Shown here: positions 26,131 through 35,518 of the stretch, piece after piece
Layout of the letters: each line of letters opens with the position of its first letter
Numbering within the stretch: position 1 is the stretch's first letter
Origin: Sphingobacterium sp.
Lineage (GTDB): Bacteria; Bacteroidota; Bacteroidia; Sphingobacteriales; Sphingobacteriaceae
Reading direction: 5' to 3'
Assembly: GCA_029239355.1 (NCBI GenBank)
Contig: JAQZAZ010000028.1
Location: forward strand, 1 to 45,369
Length of the DNA: 45,369 nucleotides
Program-made: the position numbers and the translations under genes
Notes under the pieces: generated by a model
What the model was told of the DNA's origin: nothing
Databases searched by the model: none
Seen by the model: only the letters and a program-made list of their open reading frames with translations

Positions 26131-26435
26131 GGCTATAATTTATCTGGTGGTGTTTTCTCTCTACTGTATTCAAATCCAAGTTCCGGCTAAAAATCATCAG
26201 GAAAATATGTGTCGCCATATCCTCTAAAAGATGTTTACAAGATTTCTTCAATTTATGGAAGTGCTGGAGAGATACAAAAAAATAACTAATACAGGATATA
26301 TTACAATGGCTACAGTACGCATATTGTCATGTTTTTCGATTTCTTTCATAAGCTCTTTTGTTCAAATTCTAAAAACACTCGGAGAAAAATTGTCTCCCAT
26401 AATTAACCTTATCTGACAGCCATACAAGATCAACC
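26131..26435. other. Intergenic stretch without a supported gene
   Basis: About 300 AT-rich bases between the terminator and the end of the WG gene. A 60-codon open frame at 26231-26416 shows no family features and no promoter, and I leave it out. Confidence 0.4.
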
Positions 26436-27908
26436 TTACAATGTATTATCTGTTGACTCAAAACTTGATATTTCGTTGTATTTAGGCTTGACCAATACGC
26501 TGCCTTTTAGATTGACAAGCCCTATTTTGAAATGAGGTGTCTTTTCGTTACTATCACTGAGATGGCGAAACCGGATTAAACCAAATTGGTACGACATGTA
26601 TTTTCGACCTGTGTTTTGGCTAGCATTAAATGGTATTTGTTTGTTTAAACCAACAAGTCCCAATGGTTCGCCTTCGGTATTTATTAGGGCAAACAAACCA
26701 TTTCCCAAATCGGCAATCCCCTTATCCTCTTTTTCAAAAGATAAAATCTTCTTTCCTTGGGGAGTAATAAGTAGGGTTTCACTTGGATTTTTAATGCTAA
26801 TAGCCAAAAGATGTTTACGGTCTAAAAGCACGAGCTGTTTCCAATTGTACCCCAGTACAAATTCTCCCTTGGTATTAATCAAGGCGTGGTCCAGTGCTCC
26901 GTCGTCTTTATTGTCAAACCTGGCTACTACCGCCAAACCCTCATAAAATTCGGATGCTTTGGCCAGCCCTACATTCACCACCTCTTTTCCATTTGTATTA
27001 ATATAGCCATAGTTGGGATAAAACTCTTTAAAATTGTTATCTTCCTTATAAACCATAACCCTCGCTAAACCGTTATTAAAGCTTGAAATCTCGTTATAAA
27101 TTGGCGGTGTGATCGTTTGCCCCTTGGTATTCATTAGTCCTAGGAGCAACTCTCCTTCTGGCAGCCAAAAGCTGAACAAGCCATTTGAGAAAGTATCATC
27201 TATATCATATTTGGCATCTGTAACTATTTCTCCTTTCAGGTTGATGATCCTGCCAATGCTATTTTTATTGTACTTTATGGAGGTATATTTCTCCCACACC
27301 TGCGCAAACCCGTTTTCAAAGGCTTTTGCATTTACGTATTGAAGCTTAATCACTTCTTCGCCTTTTAAATTGATGTAGCCATAAAGGCCATTTTTAGCTA
27401 CTACTGCTAGTCCTTGTGAAAAGTGTCCTATCTTATCGTACACAGGTTGTACCACTATTTTTCCGCTGGTATTGATAAAACCCCATTTACCATTTATCTC
27501 AACGCCCGCGACCCCTTCATTAAAAAAAGTGGTATTCGAAAACTGAACAGGAATAACCAATGCACCCGATGTATCGCAATAACCCCATTTACCCTTATCT
27601 TCTTTTTTTTTATCAACGGTTTTATATTGCTCATTACCCTTGATAGAATCTTTTGGGTTTACATTCGATGGCGCAACTAACACCACTGGATCAGCATCAG
27701 GCACATACTTACCTATATTTACTGGCACAAGGTTATTACCCCAAGGGCCGGCATCGTCATAAACAAGAGGAATTACTTCACGACCAAAAGCATCAATAAA
27801 TCCACATTTTCCATCTAGGCGAACCAAGGCCAAGTGCTTTTTTTCTTTTTGTGCAAATGCGACCGAATAAAATCCGATCAATAGCAATAACAGCAATGGA
27901 AATTTCAT
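26436..27908 (-). CDS. Secreted WG-repeat protein
   Basis: A signal peptide MKFPLLLLLLIGFYSVAFAQ precedes about 470 residues of WG repeats: KCGFIDAFGREVIPLVYDDA, KWGYCDTSGALVIPVQF, KWGFINTSGKIVVQPVYDKI, LYGYINLKGEEVIKLQY, then more degenerate copies such as GYINTNGKEVVNVGLAK, to the end KIGLVNLKGSVLVKPKYNEI. WG (KWG) repeats build beta-propeller-like exported proteins, common in Bacteroidota and probably used for binding. A related dead 5' fragment lies at 16585-16788. Confidence 0.85.
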   Translation of the reverse strand: MKFPLLLLLLIGFYSVAFAQKEKKHLALVRLDGKCGFIDAFGREVIPLVYDDAGPWGNNLVPVNIGKYVPDADPVVLVAPSNVNPKDSIKGNEQYKTVDKKKEDKGKWGYCDTSGALVIPVQFSNTTFFNEGVAGVEINGKWGFINTSGKIVVQPVYDKIGHFSQGLAVVAKNGLYGYINLKGEEVIKLQYVNAKAFENGFAQVWEKYTSIKYNKNSIGRIINLKGEIVTDAKYDIDDTFSNGLFSFWLPEGELLLGLMNTKGQTITPPIYNEISSFNNGLARVMVYKEDNNFKEFYPNYGYINTNGKEVVNVGLAKASEFYEGLAVVARFDNKDDGALDHALINTKGEFVLGYNWKQLVLLDRKHLLAISIKNPSETLLITPQGKKILSFEKEDKGIADLGNGLFALINTEGEPLGLVGLNKQIPFNASQNTGRKYMSYQFGLIRFRHLSDSNEKTPHFKIGLVNLKGSVLVKPKYNEISSFESTDNTL

Positions 27909-27935
27909 ATAAGAAGTTGTTTATAGAAATTAAAT

Positions 27936-28161
27936 CTACTTATTTTATCCGTCCCATCCAACCGTTGTCAAACTAACAGCTTTCGTCTCGTATTTCTCGC
28001 CACAAACGAACCCCACCAGTAATGAAATAAGCTATACTGACAATCCGGGAATCTATGTCGCTACATTGGATTTTGAACTCGATTTTGACCGGACTTTTAT
28101 CAAACCAATCGTTCAGAAATTAATTAATATTACGAACGAATATCCTGTTGTTGTACACTAA
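27936..28161 (+). pseudogene. 3' fragment of an unidentified gene
   Basis: An in-frame stretch of about 75 codons ends at 28159-28161: LTAFVSYFSPQTNPTSNEIS, then YTDNPGIYVATLDFELDFDR and KLINITNEYPVVVH. It has a protein-like composition but no start codon and no family that I recognise. It lies just upstream of the WG gene, divergent from it. Confidence 0.35.
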
Positions 28162-28287
28162 TTGTTGTATATTAAGCAAATGATCAGAATAGTAATGACC
28201 TGGCTCTGCTGCATTTTGGCTGGCATTATTTCTTCAGTTTGCATTAAATTAAAAATGTCTAGATGATCTGATTTTTAAATGCCAATA

Positions 28288-29025
28288 TTATAGTTTTATA
28301 CCAAATACCACCACTATAAGTACAAAGACTAAAAATATGATGGAAAAAACAAACAACAGATCGTACAGCCATGCTCCCTGCGGATAAAACCGATCATTTG
28401 CCAGAAAAAACTTGTGCTGCTCAGGATTGTGTGGGTAATAAAACAATAGGGATTCTTTGGCTATATTTTTCTGGGTTGCTCTATTTAATAATTCAATACG
28501 CATGTCCTCAAGGCTCCGCTTCCTCCAAATAGGAAAAAATGAGTACAGCTTTTCGGCCTTCGTTATTTTTTGTCTATACGACTGTCCATTGGCAGTAAAC
28601 TGGTATTCCAAATCGATATACACGTATTTGATCTTCCCACCTCTGATGTTACTCGTCAGGTCTCGGATGGAAGGGGTTACAGCAACCCAGCCCGGATGTG
28701 TCATCCTAAACTCTTTCCGCTCTAAATACGGACTTATGGAAAGGACGGTAACAATGACAACATAAACGATGACCAATAAAACGACAAAGGCAGTAAGCTT
28801 GCTCATTTGCATGCTTACAACTTTGCCGTTGACCTCATATTGGACTTTCCTACTGCCATCTGGATTCCTTAATTTGCTAACAATTAATTTTCTACAGGGA
28901 AAATAGAGCAGCAAAGCGCCTATTATGGCGTATATCAGATAGCGGTAACTATTCATTACAAAAACGAAGACAATGATGAAACCAGCAAGCACTAAACATT
29001 GAACGATTTTCCAAAATATTTTCAT
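28288..29025 (-). CDS. DUF3592-like membrane protein
   Basis: The 245-residue protein has two TM helices at the N-terminus (about 10-25 and 30-45), one near 80-97 (FVVLLVIVYVVIVTVLSISP) and one at the C-terminus (LLFVFSIIFLVFVLIVVVFG). Between them lies a soluble beta-rich domain with YVYIDLEYQFTANGQSYRQK and SLLFYYPHNPEQHKFF, the pattern of DUF3592 proteins. The function of the family is unknown. No operon partner. Confidence 0.65.
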   Translation of the reverse strand: MKIFWKIVQCLVLAGFIIVFVFVMNSYRYLIYAIIGALLLYFPCRKLIVSKLRNPDGSRKVQYEVNGKVVSMQMSKLTAFVVLLVIVYVVIVTVLSISPYLERKEFRMTHPGWVAVTPSIRDLTSNIRGGKIKYVYIDLEYQFTANGQSYRQKITKAEKLYSFFPIWRKRSLEDMRIELLNRATQKNIAKESLLFYYPHNPEQHKFFLANDRFYPQGAWLYDLLFVFSIIFLVFVLIVVVFGIKL

Positions 29026-29444
29026 TATGTTTTATTTAAATTATCCCGTGCTACATCGACGAACATCCGCACATTTGCAGGACTCTTTCCTAGATAAACT
29101 TCACAGCGACGCTAAGCAAAGGAACAAAATCTTTAAATTTTCGAAATAAAAATAAGAGATTGGATCCTATCCTTGCGCTTCTATTTAAAATCTGTGAACA
29201 GAGAATTACGATTCGTTGCGGGAGGAGAAGTTAGAAAATTTAATTACGATAGTCTACCATAACAGATCATTGATTCTGCTTGCCTAAACTTAAATAAGCA
29301 ACAAGCTTTTTGAGCTGGGCACTCTACTCTTCCAACTGCCGTAGTTTGCGCCGAATAGATGTCTTTCAACAATTATTTTCATCGCTTATCGCGAATTATA
29401 TAATCATCTACTTTTTTAGTATCTTAACATTAAACTACCATCCA
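29026..29444. other. Intergenic stretch without a supported gene
   Basis: No gene, terminator or repeat can be supported in these 419 bases. A plus-strand frame that opens at 29310 only becomes protein-like at the ATG at 29445. Confidence 0.4.
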
Positions 29445-29662
29445 ATGCCGAAAAAAATTATTAGAAATCTTCAGATAGGTGTAGTACTTTCCTTGATACT
29501 ACTATTGCAAGCTCTATAGCATCTTATGTAAGCATACGTAACCAGATGGAGAGCAGGGAAAGCTTCCTAAAAAGCAAGGCATCTATAAGTTTAATAAAAG
29601 ATGTCTTAAATACGCTATTAGATGCTGAAACAGGCAATCTGGGATATCAGCAGCGGTATTGA
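29445..29662 (+). pseudogene. 5' fragment of a CHASE3-type histidine kinase
   Basis: From the ATG at 29445 the frame reads MPKKIIRNLQIGVVLSLILL, a first TM helix. After a one-base slip near 29510 the next frame gives SSIASYVSIRNQMESRESFL and DVLNTLLDAETGNLGYQ, a typical CHASE3 sensor start with the DAETGxxGYQ motif. It stops at 29660-29662. No kinase core follows. It is a truncated, frameshifted relic. Confidence 0.75.
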
Positions 29663-29805
29663 GGCAACACGAAATATTAGGATGCTACCAGAAACATTGA
29701 GAAGTAACATATCATCTTAATCAACCAGTCACCAATAATTTGATATGGATAACTTCCACTTTTAACATCTAGTTTAGTCTGGTAAAATGCGAAAATGAAA
29801 TAGAT

Positions 29806-29832
29806 AAACGGCATCCTTGAATGATGCCGTTT
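29806..29832 (-). terminator. Terminator of the serine-hydrolase operon
   Basis: AAACGGCATC (29806-29815) pairs perfectly with GATGCCGTTT (29823-29832), with a 7-base loop. On the minus strand it lies 9 bases past the hydrolase stop and is followed by a T-rich run. Confidence 0.75.
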
Positions 29833-29840
29833 ATAAAGTC

Positions 29841-31055
29841 TTACTTAGTATATGGAGTAAAGCGATCCCACTCCCACGGTGTAAAGGTATCGCCGATTAC
29901 TTTTTCCAACAATTCCTTAAATATGCGTTCACCATTTCCGCTGTTACACATTATCACGATAGCCGTTTTCTTTTTAGGGAAGATGATACTGTAATTACGC
30001 CAACAGTCATCATGACCTCCTTTAAAAAAAGCCGTTCCAAAAGGGGTATTGATAACGCCCCAACCTAAGCCATATGATAGTTTAATTTTATCATCACGAT
30101 CCGTAGTTTCATCTAACATTGTTGGAAATTCGTATAGCGAGCGAATGCGAATATGTGGCCTCAACATTTCCTTAAAAGTTTTAGCGCTCAGCCCCTCCCG
30201 ACCCAGGACATATGAAATAAAGCGAGAATAGTCACTTATGGTCGTAAGCATCGAGCCAGCTCCAATAGCCTTTCGTGAACGGACCTTGCCACCAGCGTTC
30301 CCGTCTTCATCATAACCAATTGCAGAGTTTGCTTCAAATTGATCTTGCCAGAGATAACTGGTTCTGTCCATTTTTGCCGGCACAAATAATTCCTGACGGG
30401 CTAGCTTTTCAAGATCTTTTCCCAGATATACTTCTTCAATTCGCTGTAAAAGTTTGAAACCCTCGCCGGAATAAGCATAGCGACTTCCAGGTTCAAAATA
30501 TAATCGGTTTACCAAAGTTGTATCCCGAATTCCAGTTTTAACATTCATCCACCAAACATTCGGCAGACCTGTGGTATGGCTTAAGCACATTCTTGGGGTA
30601 ATCTTCTTCCAACGTTCATCCTTTTCGAGCTCTTTATAGTTGCCGTACTCACTTAACGGCTTTTTTAGGTAGTAAACCAAAGGTTTATCCAAATCAATGA
30701 GACTTTTCTCAACCAACCTCATATTTATATAAGCGAAAACAGCCTTACTAAAAGAAGCACCATACATCACCGTGCTTGTATCTAACGGGATGTACTTCTC
30801 TTTATCTTTAAAACCATAGGCTTTTTGATAAGCTATCCGATTATTGTTTATTACAGCAAGTGCCATTCCTTCCACCTTCCCAGCTGACATCAAGTGTTTA
30901 ACAGTACTGTCAATTTGTGAAACGGACAATAAAGATCCGTCAAGGCGTTTTATAGTGCGTATTTGCCCTAAACTTTCTATGCTTTCTACGCACATTAGCA
31001 ATGCTATAAGTATCTTAAAGTAAAAGATTTGCTGTTGTAAATTAAATCTTTTCAT
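29841..31055 (-). CDS. Class C beta-lactamase-like serine hydrolase, exported
   Basis: The 404-residue protein has a signal sequence (FKILIALLMCVESIESLGQI) and a PF00144-type serine hydrolase domain. The nucleophile motif S-x-x-K appears as SFSK (about 102), the Y-x-N position as YAYSGEG, and near the C-terminus GGHDDCW replaces the KTG box, as is usual in non-lactamase members. RMCLSHTTGLPN is the strand typical of this group. It may act as an esterase, D-aminopeptidase or PBP-like enzyme in the periplasm. The methyltransferase gene precedes it by 35 bases. Confidence 0.88.
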   Translation of the reverse strand: MKRFNLQQQIFYFKILIALLMCVESIESLGQIRTIKRLDGSLLSVSQIDSTVKHLMSAGKVEGMALAVINNNRIAYQKAYGFKDKEKYIPLDTSTVMYGASFSKAVFAYINMRLVEKSLIDLDKPLVYYLKKPLSEYGNYKELEKDERWKKITPRMCLSHTTGLPNVWWMNVKTGIRDTTLVNRLYFEPGSRYAYSGEGFKLLQRIEEVYLGKDLEKLARQELFVPAKMDRTSYLWQDQFEANSAIGYDEDGNAGGKVRSRKAIGAGSMLTTISDYSRFISYVLGREGLSAKTFKEMLRPHIRIRSLYEFPTMLDETTDRDDKIKLSYGLGWGVINTPFGTAFFKGGHDDCWRNYSIIFPKKKTAIVIMCNSGNGERIFKELLEKVIGDTFTPWEWDRFTPYTK

Positions 31056-31090
31056 ACTTGTAAATTTTAAGATTATAACTTATTAATTTT

Positions 31091-31897
31091 TTATTTTTTT
31101 GCGGCTATCATGATATGTGGACTGAAACATAGCAGCTCCCGATCATGTTCTGTTAATTTAATCAATTCCAGAAGTTTATCCCTTTTCGTCATTTCTGCCC
31201 AGCTTTCGAAAAAATTACTATCAAGCCAGGCGATTCCCTCTACAGGTAATAAATCGAGCTGTTCAAATCCAGCAATTTCAAACTCCTCAATTAAGTCAGA
31301 GGGTCGATGACAGAAGCCTTTGGGAAGCATCAACGGATAATTTTCTGGGGGGAAGTGATCACCGGACTGTAGTTCGCTAATACACATGGCAAAAAGCTTT
31401 TGATCATGGATAAGGCCACTTTGTAGAGTCGCTATTGCGGATGCGGAATGCGTTATGGCAAATCCTAAAACAACACCGCCTTTTGTTAATATCCTTTTTG
31501 CTTCTTTAAGCGCAGCCAAACGGTCTTCTAGCTCCTGTAAATGATATAGCGGTCCATGAAGAATGACCAAATCTTGGCTTGAATCGGCTAAAGATAATTT
31601 ACGAGCCTCCTCATGTAGACATGTAAATTGAAAACCTCTCGCTGAGCGTTTTTTTGCCTGTTCAATATGCTTTTTTACAGGATCAATTAAAGTTACACAA
31701 TGCCCCATTTCCGCAAGCCACAGTGCGTAATGACCAGGGCCTCCGCCGACATCAGCAATTTGAGATGATTTATTGAGATAACGTTTGATTAGTATTTTAT
31801 TACGCTCAAATTCTAACGGGCCTAAGCCGATAGTGAGCCTATTTTCTTCTTGCCTTTTGGTATAAAAGCTATCGATGGAAGAATCTATGAGATTCAT
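31091..31897 (-). CDS. Class I SAM-dependent methyltransferase
   Basis: The 268-residue protein shows the Rossmann-type methyltransferase motifs: IADVGGGPGHYALWLAEMG (motif I, about 45-65), VTLIDPVKKHIEQAKKR (acidic motif II), SQDLVILHGPLYHLQE (motif IV-like) and GGVVLGFAITHS. The SAM-binding VGGGPGHYA is intact. The substrate is unknown, and the protein is probably cytosolic. It is the first gene of a two-gene unit with the exported serine hydrolase. A shared function is not evident. Confidence 0.88.
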   Translation of the reverse strand: MNLIDSSIDSFYTKRQEENRLTIGLGPLEFERNKILIKRYLNKSSQIADVGGGPGHYALWLAEMGHCVTLIDPVKKHIEQAKKRSARGFQFTCLHEEARKLSLADSSQDLVILHGPLYHLQELEDRLAALKEAKRILTKGGVVLGFAITHSASAIATLQSGLIHDQKLFAMCISELQSGDHFPPENYPLMLPKGFCHRPSDLIEEFEIAGFEQLDLLPVEGIAWLDSNFFESWAEMTKRDKLLELIKLTEHDRELLCFSPHIMIAAKK

Positions 31898-32431
31898 ATT
31901 GTTTCATTAAAATTAGTACAAAGTTTATCGACCAGTCTTAGGACAAGGCCGGCAATACTGACGTCGAACACGTCTGATTATATTTAAGAAACAATTTTAA
32001 TAATGTAAATATAAAGATTTTGAACGTATGCAGATCTTCATTTTGTAATATTTTTTGTAATCTTTAATATTCGAAATCCACTACAGTATCCCAACGTTAA
32101 AAGAACTGTTCCCCGTGACGGGGATATTCCATTCTACAGTCTACGTTGATTCAGTAATGAAAGACGAGGGGTTTACATCGAAAGGCCCGCACAGATCGCA
32201 TTGGCGTAGACTTTGGTGCAGAAACCGTGGATAGTCCCAATATCGGTACATATTATCCATCGGAAAAGTGAACCATTTAAGCAAGTACAACCTATAAATA
32301 CAGATGCGGCTCCGGAACCCTTTACGCCCCCCCCCCCAACGGATATCATATATTAATCACTACATTTGGCCAGCCCCATATAAACTATATAAGGGACTGG
32401 CTTCCTGTATTGCCATTGAAAAGTGTATTCA
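31898..32431. other. Intergenic region with a gene relic, a C tract and a hairpin
   Basis: Besides the relic listed separately, there is a homopolymer of 11 C at 32327-32337 and a hairpin at 32369-32401 (GCCAG/CTGGC arms). The hairpin lies just past the RND stop on the minus strand and is a weak terminator candidate because no T run follows. Confidence 0.45.
32060..32271 (+). pseudogene. Unidentified gene relic in several frames
   Basis: Protein-like blocks lie in successive frames: NPLQYPNVKRTVPRDGDIPF, then TVYVDSVMKDEGFTSKG, then TDRIGVDFGAETVDSPNIGT ending YYPSEK at 32269-32271. They read as one protein C-terminus broken by frameshifts. I cannot name the family. Confidence 0.35.
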
Positions 32432-35400
32432 TCACTTTTCGTTATCTTCTCTATCTTCCTCAATTTCTATCTGTGGGGGGATGAGCCTGTACATTACTGG
32501 TGTTACAATCCTTGATAGGATTGTTGAACTTATAAGCCCGCCAATAAGTACAATCGCCAAAGGAGCAATAAGCGGATTGGGATTTAATGCTATAGGTATC
32601 AATCCGCAGATAGCGGTAATAGATGTAAGCACAACAGGTAAAAACCTTGTCTCGCCCGCTATATGGATAGCTTCATCCAAGGAGTGGCCCTCAACCCTAA
32701 GCTGGTTTGTAAAATCCACGAGGAGCAGCGAATTCTTGACCTGTATTCCCGACAGCCCGATAAAACCGATGATAGAAACCAAGGACATGGGATTGCCGGT
32801 TAAAAGGAGCGCTATAGCACCGCCCAATATACCCAACGGGATAATGGATAATACAATAATAATACCCTTGAAATTCTTAAACTGTAAAAGGAGCACGCCT
32901 ATAAAAAGGAAGCCACTTAATAATATGACCGAAAGAAAGTTGCCTCCCAGGGCATCACCTTCCGACTCGGCCTCACCCGACAATTTATAGTAGTACCCAG
33001 GCGGAAGCTTTAATCTGTCAAGCTGTGGCACGATATCCTTTAAAATATCATTGGCATATACGTGGTCTTTAGTCAAAGATGTCACTTTGGCAAACCTCGA
33101 TTTGTTAAAATGGTTGATTGCCGTCGGAGATGTTTCAAAACCTATTGTTGCAATCTGGTCAACCTGTATCGGTGTTCCCTGGATATTGTTTACGTAAAGT
33201 CCTTTGAGTACATTGAGATCTGAAAACTTTTCCCTTGGTAGGGTAATGATCACATTCCTTGAATCGCCGCGGTCGTCGATGTAGTCACCAACATTTAAGC
33301 CGGCTACTGCCATACGGATAACCATGTCTACATCACTGGTCAATACACCAAGGGTGCGCGCTTTTTCCTTGTCTATCGAAACCTTGACATCTGATTTGTA
33401 CGAATTTAGCTCGTTGTTCACAAAGAAGGTACCGGGGTGCTTTCTTAAAATTTCCTCTACCTTAAAAGATAGGGACCGCAGGGTGTCCTGATTATCTCCG
33501 AACATTCTGACCACAATGTTCGCCTCAATTGGTGTTCCCTGTTCGAAATCCTTTACCTCAATTCTTGCATGTGGGAAATCAATGAATTTTTTTCTAAGGG
33601 TCTTTATCAGTTCCTGTTTGACTTTTGGGCCGGTCTCGTCTCCCAATTGAACAAATATTTGTCCAAAATCAGGCTTAATGTCCTGTTGGTGTACGTTGTA
33701 ATAAATCTGCGGATTACCTTTGCCGACATTGGAGGTATAATACACGATTTCCTTATGGTTCTTCAGTTCCTGCTCCACGAGTTTAGTGACGCGGTCGCTT
33801 TCAGGGATGTTTGCTTGCAATGGCAGCTTTATATTGATCAGGAACATTGGCTTTTCTGATGTTGGAAAAAGCTTGAACCCTGCCAATGGAAAGAGAGCGA
33901 ACGCAAAAACACTCAGCGCGAGTGAGATCCCTACAGTTACTTTTGGCCATTTGAGTGCGATTGGCATTATACTGCGGTAGGAATAGCTCAAAAACTGCTG
34001 TAGCTTCTGCAGGAAGTAATTACCGCCGCTATGTGCATGCGGTTTTAATATACGGCTGCCAAGAAATGGAACCAAGGTAAGCGCAACCAGCATGGATGCC
34101 AGTACGCTTGTCATTACCGCCATCGGCAAGCTTCGGAGAAATTCACCCGCCGCATCAGGTAAAAAAGCAAGCGGCAGGAAGGCTATGACCAAAGTAGCCG
34201 TACATCCTACAACTGCATTACCTATCTGTCTTGTTCCTTTTAACACGGCATCCTTAATGGAATACCCCTCCCTTAACCATCTTTCTATATTTTCGACGAC
34301 AACAATACTGTCGTCTACCAGCAGTCCCAATGCCACAACTAGGCCAACAATACTTAATTGGTTGAGTGAATAGCCCAGCATGTTCATCACTATCAAACCC
34401 AAGGCGAGTGATAAAGGAATAGAGATCATAACAATCAATGACGCCCTGAATCCCAGTGGCAACAGCGTGATAACGACCAGTACAATTGCCAGGGCAAAAT
34501 CAAATCCCAGGTGGCCCAAACGTTGGGCAACCATGTCCGCCTGGTCAAAGTTTTTGATCATTTTTATATTTTCCGGAAGCCCTTTCTGGAATGCTTCCAA
34601 CACTGGCATATATTCTTCCTTGACCTTGCTGATATTGACGTTGTCTTTCATGGCGGCTGTCACGAGCACACAACGGTGACCGTTAAGGCGGGTAATATGA
34701 TTGATGGTACCATCCTTATAGCTAACTTCGGCGACATCTTTTAAATAAATAATCTTCCCGTCGGCGTTATATATAACCGTATTGGTGACGTCTTCGAGGT
34801 TCTTGAACTTGCCGCTGGTCTTCACGTTGAAGACTTTGGTGTCAAGGTTGACGCTTCCCCCTGGAATATCGGCGGCTTCGCTTTGCAAGCTCCCGATAAC
34901 AAGATTTAAGGGTATCCTTAGCTGGGCTAGCTTATCCAGCTGCATGTCTATACGTATCTCCTGCTCAGGAACTCCGGTATACTTAACTTCCTTAAGGTCG
35001 GTAATCTTTTCCAGCGCTGTTTTCAGCCGATCGGCCCTGTCCCTAAGTTCTTTAGCTGATGCAGCATTGGAAACCAAAGCCACTTGGATGATCTTTACAT
35101 CTGAGGATGCTACCTTTTCCGTTTTAACCAGATAGATGTCTTTTGGGAGTTCACTGTTCTTTAGCGCATTTATTTCGGTAGATATCTCCTGGTATTTATT
35201 GTCGACATCGACGCCATATTTGAATTTAGGCTGTATTACGGCAACACCGTCTTCAACAGAAGTAAGTATCTTTTCTATATTTTCAAGACCGTATATTTTA
35301 TTTTCAATCGGTTTTACCACCTGTTCCTCCATGTCTTTTGGACTAGTTCCTGGGTAGATGACCGTGATCACATATTGCGGCGGATGCGTTGTCGGATCCT

Positions 35401-35506
35401 CCGATCTTGGCATAGTGAACAGTGTGAGCAGCCCCACTACGGCGAAAAGAACGAACATGATCAGGGTGAACTGATAGTTCTTAACAGCAAAATTTGTTAT
35501 TTTCAT
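32432..35506 (-). CDS. RND efflux pump inner-membrane transporter (AcrB/HAE-1-like)
   Basis: The 1024-residue protein is a full RND permease with 12 expected TM helices and two large periplasmic loops. TM4 has the proton-relay pair D398-D399 in VALGLLVDDSIVVVENIERW, and TM10 has the matching Lys in GLSGIQVKNSLLLVDFTNQL. These are the HAE-1-type residues rather than those of metal exporters. The start MKITNFAVKNYQFTLIMFV is typical. It is the last gene of the efflux operon, 12 bases after the adaptor, and pairs with it and the TolC-like channel to span the envelope. Substrates are likely hydrophobic drugs or solvents. Confidence 0.94.
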   Translation of the reverse strand: MKITNFAVKNYQFTLIMFVLFAVVGLLTLFTMPRSEDPTTHPPQYVITVIYPGTSPKDMEEQVVKPIENKIYGLENIEKILTSVEDGVAVIQPKFKYGVDVDNKYQEISTEINALKNSELPKDIYLVKTEKVASSDVKIIQVALVSNAASAKELRDRADRLKTALEKITDLKEVKYTGVPEQEIRIDMQLDKLAQLRIPLNLVIGSLQSEAADIPGGSVNLDTKVFNVKTSGKFKNLEDVTNTVIYNADGKIIYLKDVAEVSYKDGTINHITRLNGHRCVLVTAAMKDNVNISKVKEEYMPVLEAFQKGLPENIKMIKNFDQADMVAQRLGHLGFDFALAIVLVVITLLPLGFRASLIVMISIPLSLALGLIVMNMLGYSLNQLSIVGLVVALGLLVDDSIVVVENIERWLREGYSIKDAVLKGTRQIGNAVVGCTATLVIAFLPLAFLPDAAGEFLRSLPMAVMTSVLASMLVALTLVPFLGSRILKPHAHSGGNYFLQKLQQFLSYSYRSIMPIALKWPKVTVGISLALSVFAFALFPLAGFKLFPTSEKPMFLINIKLPLQANIPESDRVTKLVEQELKNHKEIVYYTSNVGKGNPQIYYNVHQQDIKPDFGQIFVQLGDETGPKVKQELIKTLRKKFIDFPHARIEVKDFEQGTPIEANIVVRMFGDNQDTLRSLSFKVEEILRKHPGTFFVNNELNSYKSDVKVSIDKEKARTLGVLTSDVDMVIRMAVAGLNVGDYIDDRGDSRNVIITLPREKFSDLNVLKGLYVNNIQGTPIQVDQIATIGFETSPTAINHFNKSRFAKVTSLTKDHVYANDILKDIVPQLDRLKLPPGYYYKLSGEAESEGDALGGNFLSVILLSGFLFIGVLLLQFKNFKGIIIVLSIIPLGILGGAIALLLTGNPMSLVSIIGFIGLSGIQVKNSLLLVDFTNQLRVEGHSLDEAIHIAGETRFLPVVLTSITAICGLIPIALNPNPLIAPLAIVLIGGLISSTILSRIVTPVMYRLIPPQIEIEEDREDNEK

Positions 35507-35518
35507 TATTATGTGGGT

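Noticed and set aside
26231..26416. 60-codon plus-strand frame before the WG gene end
   Set aside because: No recognisable motif, signal or partner; length is within chance for AT-rich DNA.
29310..29444. Upstream extension of the CHASE3 kinase fragment
   Set aside because: Sequence before the ATG at 29445 is not kinase-like; the true start is internal.
34092..34373. Long plus-strand frames opposite the RND, MFP and OMF genes
   Set aside because: They are antisense shadows of strongly coding minus-strand genes; Ser/Ile-rich composition without motifs.
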